Shown here: positions 17,910 to 27,475 of the stretch, piece after piece
How positions within the stretch are numbered: position 1 is the first letter of the stretch
Layout of the letters: each line of letters begins with the position of its first letter
Assembly: GCA_016935665.1 (NCBI GenBank)
Contig: JAFGQN010000071.1
Location: 1 to 57,259, forward strand
DNA length: 57,259 nucleotides
Reading direction: 5' to 3'
From: Deltaproteobacteria bacterium
GTDB lineage: Bacteria > Myxococcota_A > Polyangia > JAAYKL01
The notes under the pieces: generated by a model
Seen by the model: the letters and a program-made list of their open reading frames with translations, nothing else
What the model was told of the DNA's origin: nothing
The model's database searches: none
Translations under genes and position numbers: made by a program

Positions 17910-17938
17910 TGCATAATTGCTCAGGTAATTAATGTCAA
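17910..17938 (-). promoter_or_regulatory. Sigma-70-like promoter of metK
   Basis: On the minus strand TTGACA (17933-17938) and TATGCA (17910-17915) are separated by exactly 17 bases, a good vegetative promoter about 90 bases upstream of the metK ATG and just past the murA stop. Confidence 0.65.
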
Positions 17939-17958
17939 GAGAACGGATTAGAGAAACG

Positions 17959-19242
17959 TTAAACTAAAACTCTTTCCAATCGTGCGCCGAGTTTTTTGAG
18001 TCGCAAATCAATTCGTTCATATCCCCGGTCAATTTGACGGATATTGTGAATTACAGATCGTCCGTTGGCTTTTAATGCCGCAATCAGCAGTGCCATGCCG
18101 GCGCGAATATCCGGGCTGGAAAGCTCTGCCCCCCACAGCTCCGCCGGTCCGCTGACGACAACGCGATGAGGGTCGCACAAAACGATTTGGGCGCCCATGG
18201 AAACAAGTGAGTCTGTGAAAAAGAGGCGACTTTCAAACATTTTTTCGTGGATCAGAACCGTGCCTTTGCACTGTGTGGCGGTAATGACCGCGATGGACGT
18301 CAAATCCGCTGGGAAACCCGGCCAGGGCGCGTCGTCAATTCTCGGAATGGCGCCATCGAGATCGTGGCGGACTTCCATTTTCTGATTTGCCGGGACGGTC
18401 AGCGTTGTGCCATCCAGCACCGTATCAACACCGAGGCGCCGAAAAGTGAGTCGAATCATTCTCAGATGTTCCGGGTCAACGTTTTTAATGGCGATTTCGC
18501 CACCGGTCACAGCGGCGAGACCGATAAAGCTGCCAATTTCGATGTGGTCACTCATGATCCGATGACTGCAACCGCTTAGCGTTGTACTGCTTTTAATATG
18601 CAGAATATTGCTGCCAACGCCTGTGATGTGAGCGCCCATACCGTTGAGCATATGGCAAAGCCCCTGGACATGTGGTTCACTGGCAGCGTTGTAAATAACC
18701 GAATCGCCATCCGCGGCGGCAGCGGCCATCAGCGCATTTTCTGTTGCCATCACAGATGCTTCATCCAGGAATATTTCAGCGCCGGAAAGTCCATTGGGGG
18801 CCGTGAGATGGTATGAACTGCCAATCCCAACCTCTGCGCCCAGTTGTTTTAAGGCAAGGATGTGCGTATCCAGACGTCGTCGGCCAATCTTGTCCCCTCC
18901 CGGACGCGGTAGTGTGATATGGCCTCGTCTGGCGAGCAGCGGACCTGCGAGAAGAAACGAAGCGCGTATTTTTGCACATAGCGACTGGTCCGGCTCCTCT
19001 GCGTTCAGATGGGATGCATCGATTTGCAGTGAGTCGTCCGCGTCGTTTCGAATCTGAATTCCGAGCCCTTTGAGTATTTGAATCATTGTGTGAATGTCGC
19101 CGATGTGCGGAACATTCCTTAATTCAACAGGGGTTGTGGCCAGAACAGCGGCTGCCAGCACGGGCAGTGCCTCATTCTTGTTGCCGGATGGGGTGATTTC
19201 GCCGTTTAGTGGAATTCCCCCTTCTACAATAAAACTCCCCAT
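17959..19242 (-). CDS. murA: UDP-GlcNAc 1-carboxyvinyltransferase, Asp-type
   Basis: The 427-residue enzyme catalyses the first committed step of peptidoglycan synthesis, adding enolpyruvate from PEP to UDP-GlcNAc. Family features include the N-terminal [14 protein letters not shown] (with the substrate-binding Lys), [26 protein letters not shown], and the C-terminal [13 protein letters not shown]. At the position of the catalytic Cys (Cys115 in E. coli) the loop reads [12 protein letters not shown], with Asp117 (codon 18892-18894). Asp at this position is known from Mycobacterium, Chlamydia and Borrelia and abolishes fosfomycin alkylation. Two extra residues (RP) precede the GG. It is followed by metK 139 bases on, but metK has its own promoter. 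Confidence 0.94.
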   Translation of the reverse strand: MGSFIVEGGIPLNGEITPSGNKNEALPVLAAAVLATTPVELRNVPHIGDIHTMIQILKGLGIQIRNDADDSLQIDASHLNAEEPDQSLCAKIRASFLLAGPLLARRGHITLPRPGGDKIGRRRLDTHILALKQLGAEVGIGSSYHLTAPNGLSGAEIFLDEASVMATENALMAAAAADGDSVIYNAASEPHVQGLCHMLNGMGAHITGVGSNILHIKSSTTLSGCSHRIMSDHIEIGSFIGLAAVTGGEIAIKNVDPEHLRMIRLTFRRLGVDTVLDGTTLTVPANQKMEVRHDLDGAIPRIDDAPWPGFPADLTSIAVITATQCKGTVLIHEKMFESRLFFTDSLVSMGAQIVLCDPHRVVVSGPAELWGAELSSPDIRAGMALLIAALKANGRSVIHNIRQIDRGYERIDLRLKKLGARLERVLV

Positions 19243-19431
19243 TCATATTCTCCTTGTGGTTGGGTCCGATCGATTAAACAGGTTGCAGCTGAACAATCGC
19301 GCAGTGTCCGCTCAGTGTCTGTTCAAATACAGTAATTTGGGCAAAATCGCAAATGTTCCTTGCATAAGGGCGTCGATGCAACACGGTTCACGTGCGGCTA
19401 TATTCAAAGACTGAATTATGAAACGTCGGGA

Positions 19432-21063
19432 TTACTTGCGTTCGTTGATATTGTTGATATTAAAGAGGTCGACAAGGGCTTTCATGGCCACCGCATGATC
19501 TTTGAGCTCCTCGCCGCTGCGTCGCAGCTGCTCGATGCCGGAGAGATTTTTGTGAGTCGAGTCGTTAATTTCGTTCATGGCTCGCGCGGTTTGCTCCAGA
19601 CCCGTTGCCTGCTGAAATGTATTGTGTGCGATACTCCTCGCCGCATCGGTCGAATTGGTGATGGATTCACCCAGCCGCTGAATCACTTCTCCCGTTCTTT
19701 CCATGCTTTCCACGCCGCGACGAACTGACGAAAGTCCCTGCTCGGTAATCGTGAGCATGCTGACGATGGCCTGCTGAATCCCCGTCAGTGTGCCACGCAC
19801 ATGCTCCGTCGCTTCGCGGGACTGCTGTGAAAGATCTCTGATTCGATTGGCCACCACTGCAAAACCGCGACCTTTCTGCCCCGCTTTGACCGCCTCTATG
19901 GAAGCGTTGATGGAAAGGGTGTGAGACTGTTGGGTGACGCCCGCCACGGACGCAATGATGCGGTCCACCTCCTCGAGTTCCAGGTTCAATCGGTTTGCAC
20001 TGTCAACAATGTTTTCCACCTGCGATTGAATGTCTTCAAGTTGTGCGCGAGTCATATCCACTGCACTCAAACCTTCATTGGATATTTTCTGGGTCCGGTC
20101 GGCTACAGACTGGATATTTTTGGCATTTTCACTGGTGAGGTGGCCTGTCTTTTCAACTTCTTCGATGGTGACGGTGGTTTCATTCACGGCCGTGGCCTGC
20201 TCGTTGGCAGCGATCGATAATTCCGCTGAGCTTGTCAGGATAATATCCGCAGTGCTGTTTAGCTCTTCGGCCACATGCGAGATGGATTCCAGATTTTCCC
20301 GCATGGCATCAATGGCGTGCTTCAGCGCCTGATACATTTCGACAATTTCGGTAGTGTCCGTGCCCAGTCTCACATCGTCCAGCGGACGGACATCCCCATC
20401 TCCCAGGCGTTTCATGAGGCGTGTAATGGTAACGATGGGCTTCACCGTCGTACCGGAAATGGTAAAGAAAAACACCGCAATAAAGAGCGCGGAAAGACTG
20501 GTGGCAAAAATAACAGTGTATTTGACAATGCTTGCGGTCCCTGCCTGCAGCGCTTGTTTTGAAAGCCCAATATAAAGCGTCCCCAGCTTTTTCTTTTCCT
20601 TTTTTACATCCAATGAAGCATGGATCACGTCTGCGTTGAGAATCCGTGTATCTCCTTTGCCTTCGGTAAACTGATTTCTTTTTTTCAAAAGATTTTCAGG
20701 AACTTTTCCCGCCTTTGCAAAAACGGATTTATCCGTGCGGTATACAACGGCATAGGTGAAATCCTTGTCGCGTGTTGCTGTTTGCAGGATGACGTTTCCT
20801 TCTTCGGACTCGCCGACTCTGCCCAGAATGGATTCAAAATCCAGCGGTGACATAAGATTTCCTGCAAGGAGCCTGGCCAGAGAAGTGGCTTTATCGGCGA
20901 GTCCCTGTTCAGATTCCGTAACGAAGAAATAGCTGAATAAAACTGTGGATAACGTACTGACAATGATAATCCCGACGCTGGAAATCAGGAATACCTTAAA
21001 TTTCAGTGATTTGAACAGATTTCGATATTTCAACGACAACCTCTTGATTTCAGTTTGGGCCAT
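19432..21063 (-). CDS. Methyl-accepting chemotaxis-like transducer
   Basis: The 543-residue protein has an N-terminal membrane helix (~residues 22-48), a periplasmic sensor region to ~170, a second helix (~175-205), a HAMP-like stretch and a long coiled-coil signalling domain. The hairpin tip reads INASIEAVKAGQKGRGFAVV, a recognisable variant of the canonical tip, continuing ANRIRDLSQQSREATEHV. It should pass sensory input to CheA/CheW, none of which are in the window. The small periplasmic domain resembles the folds of double-Cache/DUF3365-like sensors, but I cannot name the ligand. The ATG at 21061-21063 lacks a good ribosome-binding site. It lies alone between sulfatase and murA on the same strand. 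Confidence 0.87.
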   Translation of the reverse strand: MAQTEIKRLSLKYRNLFKSLKFKVFLISSVGIIIVSTLSTVLFSYFFVTESEQGLADKATSLARLLAGNLMSPLDFESILGRVGESEEGNVILQTATRDKDFTYAVVYRTDKSVFAKAGKVPENLLKKRNQFTEGKGDTRILNADVIHASLDVKKEKKKLGTLYIGLSKQALQAGTASIVKYTVIFATSLSALFIAVFFFTISGTTVKPIVTITRLMKRLGDGDVRPLDDVRLGTDTTEIVEMYQALKHAIDAMRENLESISHVAEELNSTADIILTSSAELSIAANEQATAVNETTVTIEEVEKTGHLTSENAKNIQSVADRTQKISNEGLSAVDMTRAQLEDIQSQVENIVDSANRLNLELEEVDRIIASVAGVTQQSHTLSINASIEAVKAGQKGRGFAVVANRIRDLSQQSREATEHVRGTLTGIQQAIVSMLTITEQGLSSVRRGVESMERTGEVIQRLGESITNSTDAARSIAHNTFQQATGLEQTARAMNEINDSTHKNLSGIEQLRRSGEELKDHAVAMKALVDLFNINNINERK

Positions 21064-21140
21064 GGAATGTCCGTCAATGAAAACTCTCGCAATAATATGA
21101 CACGAAAATCAGGAGCGCTCAATGCGACCGAAACAAAATT

Positions 21141-23594
21141 TCAATTACTTTCGATTTGCGCAATGGCTTTTTCGTAACGGGGCAAGTTGCTGATATCCGG
21201 TTCTTTTTTTCTGAGCGACAAGAGAATTGGGAGCGCGCGGCGATCGGCCAGCCTGCCGAGCGCTTCAATGGCTGCCCATCGACTCTGTTTAATTTGCAGC
21301 AATGAGATCAGCGCCGGCACCGCGTGGGGATCGCCCAGTTTCCCAAGGGCGAGCGCCGCCTGGGCTCGAAATTCCGGTTCATCGTGTTTGAGCAGCTGGA
21401 CCAGCACAGACAGGGCTTTGGGGTCCTGGTTTTGTCCCAGTGCAATCGCGCTCCAATATCCCAACTCCGACGTTTGGCTTAAATAGGGATATAATGCGTC
21501 TTGAGAAAAGGATTCTCCAAGCAGGGCGATTCCAATGGTACCCCATGCGGCCACCTTCGGTTTTTGGGACATGCTGAGTTTTTTTAAGTGTACTTCCACA
21601 GACTGTTGCCTAAGAAGCGCTAAAAGCCGTGTGGCTTCCACCACATGCGGAGAATCTTCGTTTTGGGTGATGGAGATCAGCCCCAAAATGGCTTCGGGCC
21701 TCTTGAGACGGCCCAGTATGATCGCTTCCGGCGCCGTTTTCCTAAGCTCGGCCAGTTCATGGTTTGCGGCATCTTTGAGCAATCCCAACATCGCCACGGT
21801 GTTGCCAACGTCCTTGCCGGCGATGTTGTTTGTCTCAGCGGGGTCCCGATTCAAGTTGAACAGTGCGCACGCGCCTGTGGGCCATTTTTCACAAATCAGT
21901 TTGTGTTGATTGAAAATCACAGCGCGTTTCATGCCAATGGTCGATATCACTGGGCGCGGTGCGGCCTCGGATACCATAAATGGTCTCAAATCGTCATCCT
22001 GAGCGGCGGATTCCGGCTGTACCAGGGAAATAATGGTATCGGCAATGCTCGCATTCGATACCGGCGTCTTCACGCGTCGCGGTGAGACATCCTGCAACCG
22101 AAATGCGAGTGGAACACGAACTTGCTCATCATATAAATCGGTAGAGTGATAAAATCGACCGTGTTCGCCAAACGCTTCGCCATGGTCCGCTGTAAACACA
22201 ATCACCGGTTTGTTCAATAGCCGATCCACTTCGTCCAGCAACCTGGCCAGATGCCCATCCAGATAACGGATTTCGGAGTCGTAACACTCTTCCTGACTTC
22301 GGCCCAATGATGAATCGTGACAGGTGTACGGCAGGTGCGGGTCGTACAGGTGAACCCAAAGAAACAACGGTTGGCTGGTCTGATGCTGATGCAAATGCGT
22401 CAATGCCGTTTGAACATCTTTTTGAGCATCCATTTGAAGCAGTTCAGTGTGCTGAAAACCAAACCGGCTTTTTTCAATCTCGCCCATCAGGGACGGCCCA
22501 ACCGAAAAAACTTTGGGCGGATACAATCCAATGGTCGTATATCCAAGCTTTGCCAAAAGTGCGGCAAGAAGCGGGGGCACTGGCGCCCCACTTTTCAGAT
22601 GCTGTTCCATGGGGACACCCGTATGGATGGAGGGGATGGAAAAAGAACTGGTCGGCGCGGTGCTGTAAGCGTGATCGAAGACCACCGAATCCTTCAGCAG
22701 AGTATCTATATTTGGTGACAGTTTCCGTTTGTATCCATAGAATCCCAAATGGTCTGGTCGAAGCGCGTCAACAGTAATCAATACAACGGAACTACCTGGA
22801 AAATGCGGTAAAATGGCGGCGGGCGGAACAATTGAGCGCGGCACATGTTTAAGAGGGGCTGTCTGCTCCACGAGTTCATCCATAGTATGGGCTCTGCCGA
22901 TGGAGGTTAAATCCCGAGCGAAAATCCCCTGGTCCGATGCGGCAAATGTATCCTCCAGGGAAATGGGCCATAGCATCATTCCGATTCCCATAAACACCAG
23001 AGATGCGGCCCCCGCACGTGCCACCCGATACGGCAGCATTCCAATGCCAATGCGTCCGGAGATCTGGAGATTCAGCCAGCAGAAAAACAGCGCTGCAAGG
23101 GCGAGAGGATAATGCAGCTTTTTAAGGTATACGGCACAGACAAACAGTGCCAGAGCGCTCGATAGGGAGATTCCGCCGCCAAGCAATCGATGACCGACTT
23201 TCGCTTCGGTGAGTTTATATAATCTATAAAGCAGCCAAAAGTAGCTGGCATAAATCGTTGCCATCAATGCAATTGGCATGACCACACGATATTTGTACCC
23301 AATCAGCCGAATGGCTGTTGCCGTTGTGGAAAGATGGTTCCCCGACGATATTGCCAGCGGGATGGCCAACGCCAGCAACGCAGCAAAATGTGCCTTTCCA
23401 GGTCGTCCTGCGGAAAGGACTTCACTGGCATAAAGCAGAATTATCGCAACGACAACACTCCAGGGGCTGACGCGCAGGGCAAGATTGACGGCACCAACGC
23501 CGCAACCGGCCAGAAGACAATCCACAAACTCTATTGCGAAGGCACTGACGGCAGCCAGAAACGCCGTCTGCCAGAGTGTTTGAGCGTTTCTCAT
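21141..23594 (-). CDS. Membrane sulfatase-like hydrolase with HEAT-like repeats
   Basis: The 817-residue protein has about six N-terminal membrane helices (to ~residue 210). An alkaline-phosphatase-superfamily sulfatase domain (~265-590) follows: VLITVDALRPDHLGFYG (metal-binding Asp), STAPTSSFSIPSIHTG with the S-x-P-S core at residues 319-322, HLYDPHLPY, and FTADHGEAFGEHG. The last ~150 residues form HEAT-like helical repeats (AALALGKLGDPHAVPALISL). Ser rather than Cys at the nucleophile site would need anSME-type maturation if it is a true sulfatase; a phospho-transferase role is the alternative. The periplasmic active site may act on envelope glycans or lipids. The fused HEAT array is unusual for sulfatases. 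Confidence 0.83.
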   Translation of the reverse strand: MRNAQTLWQTAFLAAVSAFAIEFVDCLLAGCGVGAVNLALRVSPWSVVVAIILLYASEVLSAGRPGKAHFAALLALAIPLAISSGNHLSTTATAIRLIGYKYRVVMPIALMATIYASYFWLLYRLYKLTEAKVGHRLLGGGISLSSALALFVCAVYLKKLHYPLALAALFFCWLNLQISGRIGIGMLPYRVARAGAASLVFMGIGMMLWPISLEDTFAASDQGIFARDLTSIGRAHTMDELVEQTAPLKHVPRSIVPPAAILPHFPGSSVVLITVDALRPDHLGFYGYKRKLSPNIDTLLKDSVVFDHAYSTAPTSSFSIPSIHTGVPMEQHLKSGAPVPPLLAALLAKLGYTTIGLYPPKVFSVGPSLMGEIEKSRFGFQHTELLQMDAQKDVQTALTHLHQHQTSQPLFLWVHLYDPHLPYTCHDSSLGRSQEECYDSEIRYLDGHLARLLDEVDRLLNKPVIVFTADHGEAFGEHGRFYHSTDLYDEQVRVPLAFRLQDVSPRRVKTPVSNASIADTIISLVQPESAAQDDDLRPFMVSEAAPRPVISTIGMKRAVIFNQHKLICEKWPTGACALFNLNRDPAETNNIAGKDVGNTVAMLGLLKDAANHELAELRKTAPEAIILGRLKRPEAILGLISITQNEDSPHVVEATRLLALLRQQSVEVHLKKLSMSQKPKVAAWGTIGIALLGESFSQDALYPYLSQTSELGYWSAIALGQNQDPKALSVLVQLLKHDEPEFRAQAALALGKLGDPHAVPALISLLQIKQSRWAAIEALGRLADRRALPILLSLRKKEPDISNLPRYEKAIAQIESN

Positions 23595-23870
23595 GGGGAG
23601 TGTATGCCATAAGTGACATTTTAATGAAACTGGATTTTACAATAGACTGTTGATAGATGGCGCAAAACCGGTGCCATTGGGAATCTGGCGAAATTTTTCC
23701 CAAACGCCCATCGGTCAGGCGAAGATATTCGATTTTTTTAAGGTACGTGATCCACCAGTTTGCTCCCCGTCGCATCCACGGACACTGGATCTGTTCAGAC
23801 GATGAGCGTGTTGAACTGTTTGGGGGTTCCCAAAAGCTGCATGCCGGTATGCTGTTTTTTTTTTTGAAAA

Positions 23871-24440
23871 TTAAATCACTTTGGCGAGCTTTAAAAGCTG
23901 TGATGACAGGTTCATTCCCTGTGCTCTGCTCTGCTTTAAGTTTACGATTATTTGCGGCTTGCCGTTGTCAAGGCTGATTCCAACAGCAGCACCGGCTTCG
24001 ACCAGCTGAGAATTTCCGCCCAGCACCGCTATTTTCCATGGCTTGGCTGAAGTAAGCACTGTTTTTAACGTTTTTACGGATGACCCATCGGGAAGATAGT
24101 AAATGTGTGCGGCGCCCTGGTCCAAAGAGGTATCTGATACCAATGTTTTTATATCGGATGTCACAACCTCAACTCGTTTTCCACTGATTTTCTGGTTCGA
24201 AATGACGGAGAATTCCTTTTGAAGCGCGTTTTGCTGACTTGCTGTGGCTGAATCAATGACGATGTGAAATTTTATGACATTCTGTGGTTTCCTTGCAAGA
24301 GACATATCGTAATTTAGAAGTTTAATAAAAATTGCCGCCTGCAATTTGGGATGAACCTGCGCCACTGACGACAGCGCCACTGCAAATACGCAGACGACCA
24401 ATAATATGGCTGGCAGTTGGTGACTGGATAGTCGATTCAT
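23871..24440 (-). CDS. YfiR/HmsC-like periplasmic protein (DUF4154)
   Basis: The 189-residue protein has a signal peptide (LPAILLVVCVFAVALSS-VA) and a small alpha/beta domain starting HPKLQAAIFIKLLNYD, the YfiR/DUF4154 entry motif, and ending with QIIVNLKQSRAQGMNLSSQL. YfiR proteins restrain membrane diguanylate cyclases (YfiN) from the periplasm and are sensitive to redox; related DUF4154 proteins sit near Cache or GGDEF sensors. No cyclase is adjacent here; the nearest membrane sensor is the chemoreceptor-like gene at 19432-21063. The family Cys pairs appear to be absent, so redox control is unlikely. Confidence 0.7.
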   Translation of the reverse strand: MNRLSSHQLPAILLVVCVFAVALSSVAQVHPKLQAAIFIKLLNYDMSLARKPQNVIKFHIVIDSATASQQNALQKEFSVISNQKISGKRVEVVTSDIKTLVSDTSLDQGAAHIYYLPDGSSVKTLKTVLTSAKPWKIAVLGGNSQLVEAGAAVGISLDNGKPQIIVNLKQSRAQGMNLSSQLLKLAKVI

Positions 24441-24859
24441 GGGTTCAAGCTTTCTTTACCTGCGGCGACTGGAACGCCTTGTTGCCCCTCAGCTTACAGA
24501 CCGGACATGTATACTTAAATTCATTCGATTTTTTTTGGGGTTGAAAAGGAACAATGTCCGCTTGAGAGTGGGAGAGTAATCAATTGGCACCTCGCGTTTA
24601 AAACAATCATGCGTGCTTTTCAGTTTCTGCATCTTTCAAGGACACGACCAATTTAAGTTAGCAGGTGTTGGTGGACTGTCAATTATTCCCCGGGTTTTTC
24701 TCGTTTCGCGAACATTCGGGCAATAGTCGACGAAGCGGCAGGAGAAAAATGGATTATAATTCCTAATAAATTGCTCCTATATTTGCGAGGATATGGCTAT
24801 GATGTCAAAGCGTTGAACGGGTCAATCTGAATTGTTGAAGAATAGGTTTGGTAGTCAGT
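24441..24859. other. Divergent intergenic region between yfiR-like and G1PDH-family genes
   Basis: These ~420 bases must carry both divergent promoters. On the minus strand there is a short frame ending next to the yfiR-like start, with YTCPVCKLRGNKAF (C-x2-C), but it has no ATG, GTG or TTG start. I see no other gene, no clear terminator and no operator. Confidence 0.4.
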
Positions 24860-26275
24860 ATGAGCAATGAACAGGAAAATAATGACGGCTATCCGGCTGT
24901 TCCCACGAATCTCGAAAAGCTGGCGGGCTTTGCAACGCGTTGTGCCTGTGGAAAGATTCATTCCATTGATATACAAAAATTTGGTATCGGCGAGGGGGCG
25001 ATTGGTCACGTCGGGGAACTGGCGAATTCGCTGATAACGGTTAAAAAAGCCGGCCTCGTTGCAGATGCGATCACTCTGTCTGTTGCCGGCCATGATGTGC
25101 AGGAACGATTGCAGTCATCAGGGTTTGAAGTGACCCTCTGTGTCGTGCCTGACGGCGAAGGTGGACGACCGCATGCGACATATGAAACAGTGCTTGACGT
25201 TGAACGTCAACTACATCAAACAGACTTTATTGTTGCTGTCGGAAGTGGAACGATAAACGATTTGGGCAAGCTTGCATCATATCGTTTGGGAATCCCGTAT
25301 CTGGTGGTTGCAACGGCGCCATCCATGAACGGCTATACCTCTGCAATTGCAGCCATCATGAAAGACGGCCTGAAACAAACGGTGGATTGCCACCAGCCAG
25401 TCGCTGTGATTGCCGATATTGACATTCTGAAGCGTGCACCGGCGCACCTTGTTCAGGCGGGCCTGGGCGATTTGGAATCCAAACCGGTCAGTACTGCGGA
25501 TTTTATGCTCTCATCCCTGTTGCGGGGAACATACTATTGCCCGGTACCGGGGCAGGTCGTTGCGGAAGCGGAAGCACGCGCCGCAGCCTGTGCTGCTGAT
25601 TTGGCACATGGGGACATTCACGCCATCAGAGTGCTGACCGAAGCATTGTTGCTTAGCGGGTGTTCAATGAAACTCGCCGGCTCGTCAAGCCCGGCGTCCG
25701 GAGGAGAGCATTTAATCAGTCATTATTGGGACATGACGGCACAAAATGAGAACCGGGTCGAAGGCTTTCACGGTGCGCAGGTGGGCGTGGCCACTATCGT
25801 GACCGCCACCCTCTATGAATATTTGCGACAGTTGTCCCCGGATTCCATTGACATAGATACATTGGTTTCGACGCGATTGTCGGCAGCGGATGAGAGACGT
25901 GCTGTTATCAAACGCCATGGGGTATTCGGCGAGCTGGCAGCCGACGAGATGCAGCAAAAGCGCCTTGATGATGATGCCTATCGATTTGAACTGGAGTATG
26001 TGAAATCCCATTGGGACGATATTTGGAAATCCCTGTCGATGCTGAAATCGGCAGCCGAAATCCGCGCTGTGCTGCAGGCAGCCCAATGCCCTGTCACCGT
26101 AGAAGCTCTCGGACTTTCTGATGCTCAGCTCAAATATAGTTTTTTGCACGCAAGGGAAATTCGAGGCAGATTCACTGTATTGGATTTTGCCGCGGATTTG
26201 GGCGTCCATGGGAATGCAGCAGCGCAGGTGCTCTCTGACAGTCACTGCCTGTCAGGCAACGGAAAGGAATTGTGA
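24860..26275 (+). CDS. sn-glycerol-1-phosphate dehydrogenase family enzyme
   Basis: The 471-residue protein has the dinucleotide-binding IVAVGSGTINDLGK, the strongly conserved ATAPSMNGYTSAIAAI, and the metal ligands of the family: GLGDLESK (Asp), GGEHLISHYWDM (His) and FHGAQVGVA (His). This is the G1PDH/AraM branch of iron-type dehydrogenases, which reduces dihydroxyacetone phosphate to sn-glycerol-1-phosphate, the archaeal-type lipid backbone also made by B. subtilis AraM. The ~100-residue C-terminal extension is helical. No prenyl transferase (PcrB/GGGPS) lies in the window, so lipid use is not shown. The start could be TTG 24848 or ATG 24860; neither has a strong ribosome-binding site. The stop TGA abuts the TTG start of the DUF4388 gene, so the two are translationally coupled. 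Confidence 0.8.
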   Translation: MSNEQENNDGYPAVPTNLEKLAGFATRCACGKIHSIDIQKFGIGEGAIGHVGELANSLITVKKAGLVADAITLSVAGHDVQERLQSSGFEVTLCVVPDGEGGRPHATYETVLDVERQLHQTDFIVAVGSGTINDLGKLASYRLGIPYLVVATAPSMNGYTSAIAAIMKDGLKQTVDCHQPVAVIADIDILKRAPAHLVQAGLGDLESKPVSTADFMLSSLLRGTYYCPVPGQVVAEAEARAAACAADLAHGDIHAIRVLTEALLLSGCSMKLAGSSSPASGGEHLISHYWDMTAQNENRVEGFHGAQVGVATIVTATLYEYLRQLSPDSIDIDTLVSTRLSAADERRAVIKRHGVFGELAADEMQQKRLDDDAYRFELEYVKSHWDDIWKSLSMLKSAAEIRAVLQAAQCPVTVEALGLSDAQLKYSFLHAREIRGRFTVLDFAADLGVHGNAAAQVLSDSHCLSGNGKEL

Positions 26276-27412
26276 TTGGCACTTTTTGGAACATTTGACA
26301 CTATGCCTTTGACAGACGTCATCCAGTGGATATTGGACAGTAAGGCTACCGGGCATCTTGTGGTGACGATGGATATGGAAGAGACCACACTCGAATTTCG
26401 CAATGGTGACATGGTGGGTATCAGTGGAGAATCCTTGCGTTTGGATTTGGGCCACTATCTGCTGCGACATGGAAAGATCACCGAAACGCAGCTGCAGACA
26501 CTGGTTCAACCCAGAAGCGAGATGGGCTCGATTAAAGCGCGTATGGTGGCCAATGGTATTCTTGACTATGCAACACTGGTCAACTCCGAGCGTTCTTATG
26601 CCATGGAAATACTCATGGATTTGCTCTTTGTCACGGACGGCAATTTTCATTTTACACCGGAGCATGGCAATGACGTGTCGGAGGATGCGAATGGCCTGGA
26701 TGAGGATGTTCCAAACGAAAATAGCGGCGCGCGACTTGAAAAACCCATTTCCACTCAAAATGCGCTGCTGGATGTGATGCGTCGGATGGATGAATGGAAT
26801 CGCATACGCGAAGTGTTTCCCAGCAATCTCACTGTGATAAAGGCAACAGGAGAGAGCGACGATTTCATTCATAAAGCGTTGACCGAGGCAAATGAACCAA
26901 TGTCCATTGGCGATTTGTGCATGAAACTGGAGTTGGGTCGATTTACCGTATACGATCGCCTCTACAGACTTTACCACGATAAAAAAATAGTCATCGACAG
27001 GATGAACGATGCCAGGGAAAACCACGACGCACTGGGACCTATTGGTGAATTGATTGAGAATGCACGTGTGCTGCTGGCGGAAAATCAGTTTGAGGAAGCC
27101 AGGGAGCTGCTATCCACTATTTTGGGTTTGGAGCCCGACAATGCAGACGCGCGGGATTTGGTGCGCACATTGCGGGAACATCATCTGAACTATCTGTATC
27201 AACAGATGCCTCCACATCTGACCCCTGTACTGACCATGCCCCGTGAGAAATTAAAACAGATGCCTCTCAGTCAAAAAGAGATTTTTCTCGGGGGGCGCCT
27301 GAACGGAAAATGGGATGTGGGAATGCTCGTGGTTGCCACATCTCTGGGGGAACTGGACACTTTGCGGGTACTGCGAAAGCTTATTCACGCCGGCATAGCA
27401 AGGCTGCAATAA
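26276..27412 (+). CDS. DUF4388 domain protein with C-terminal helical region
   Basis: The 378-residue protein begins MALFGTFDTMPLTDVIQWI, then TGHLVVTMD and LEFRNGDMVGISGE, the usual opening of DUF4388 proteins. A winged-helix-like middle part (LTEANEPMSIGDLCMKLELG) and a TPR-like segment (LLAENQFEEARELLSTIL) follow. Such proteins act as adaptors in the two-component and GTPase networks of Myxococcota. The start is TTG, immediately after the stop of the dehydrogenase, with GGAAAGGA upstream. That coupling suggests the adaptor is made in proportion to the dehydrogenase, which has no known precedent that I can name. Confidence 0.82.
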   Translation: MALFGTFDTMPLTDVIQWILDSKATGHLVVTMDMEETTLEFRNGDMVGISGESLRLDLGHYLLRHGKITETQLQTLVQPRSEMGSIKARMVANGILDYATLVNSERSYAMEILMDLLFVTDGNFHFTPEHGNDVSEDANGLDEDVPNENSGARLEKPISTQNALLDVMRRMDEWNRIREVFPSNLTVIKATGESDDFIHKALTEANEPMSIGDLCMKLELGRFTVYDRLYRLYHDKKIVIDRMNDARENHDALGPIGELIENARVLLAENQFEEARELLSTILGLEPDNADARDLVRTLREHHLNYLYQQMPPHLTPVLTMPREKLKQMPLSQKEIFLGGRLNGKWDVGMLVVATSLGELDTLRVLRKLIHAGIARLQ

Positions 27413-27475
27413 ACCATTCTTATTCTTTTAGCAGACATGTTGTTTTTGCGTTTTAATGCAAGGAGGGCAAACCAT

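Noticed and set aside
24448-24580. Short minus-strand frame with YTCPVCKLRGNKAF (zinc-knuckle-like)
   Set aside because: There is no ATG, GTG or TTG start after the upstream stop, and it is too short to call a gene; it may be a remnant.
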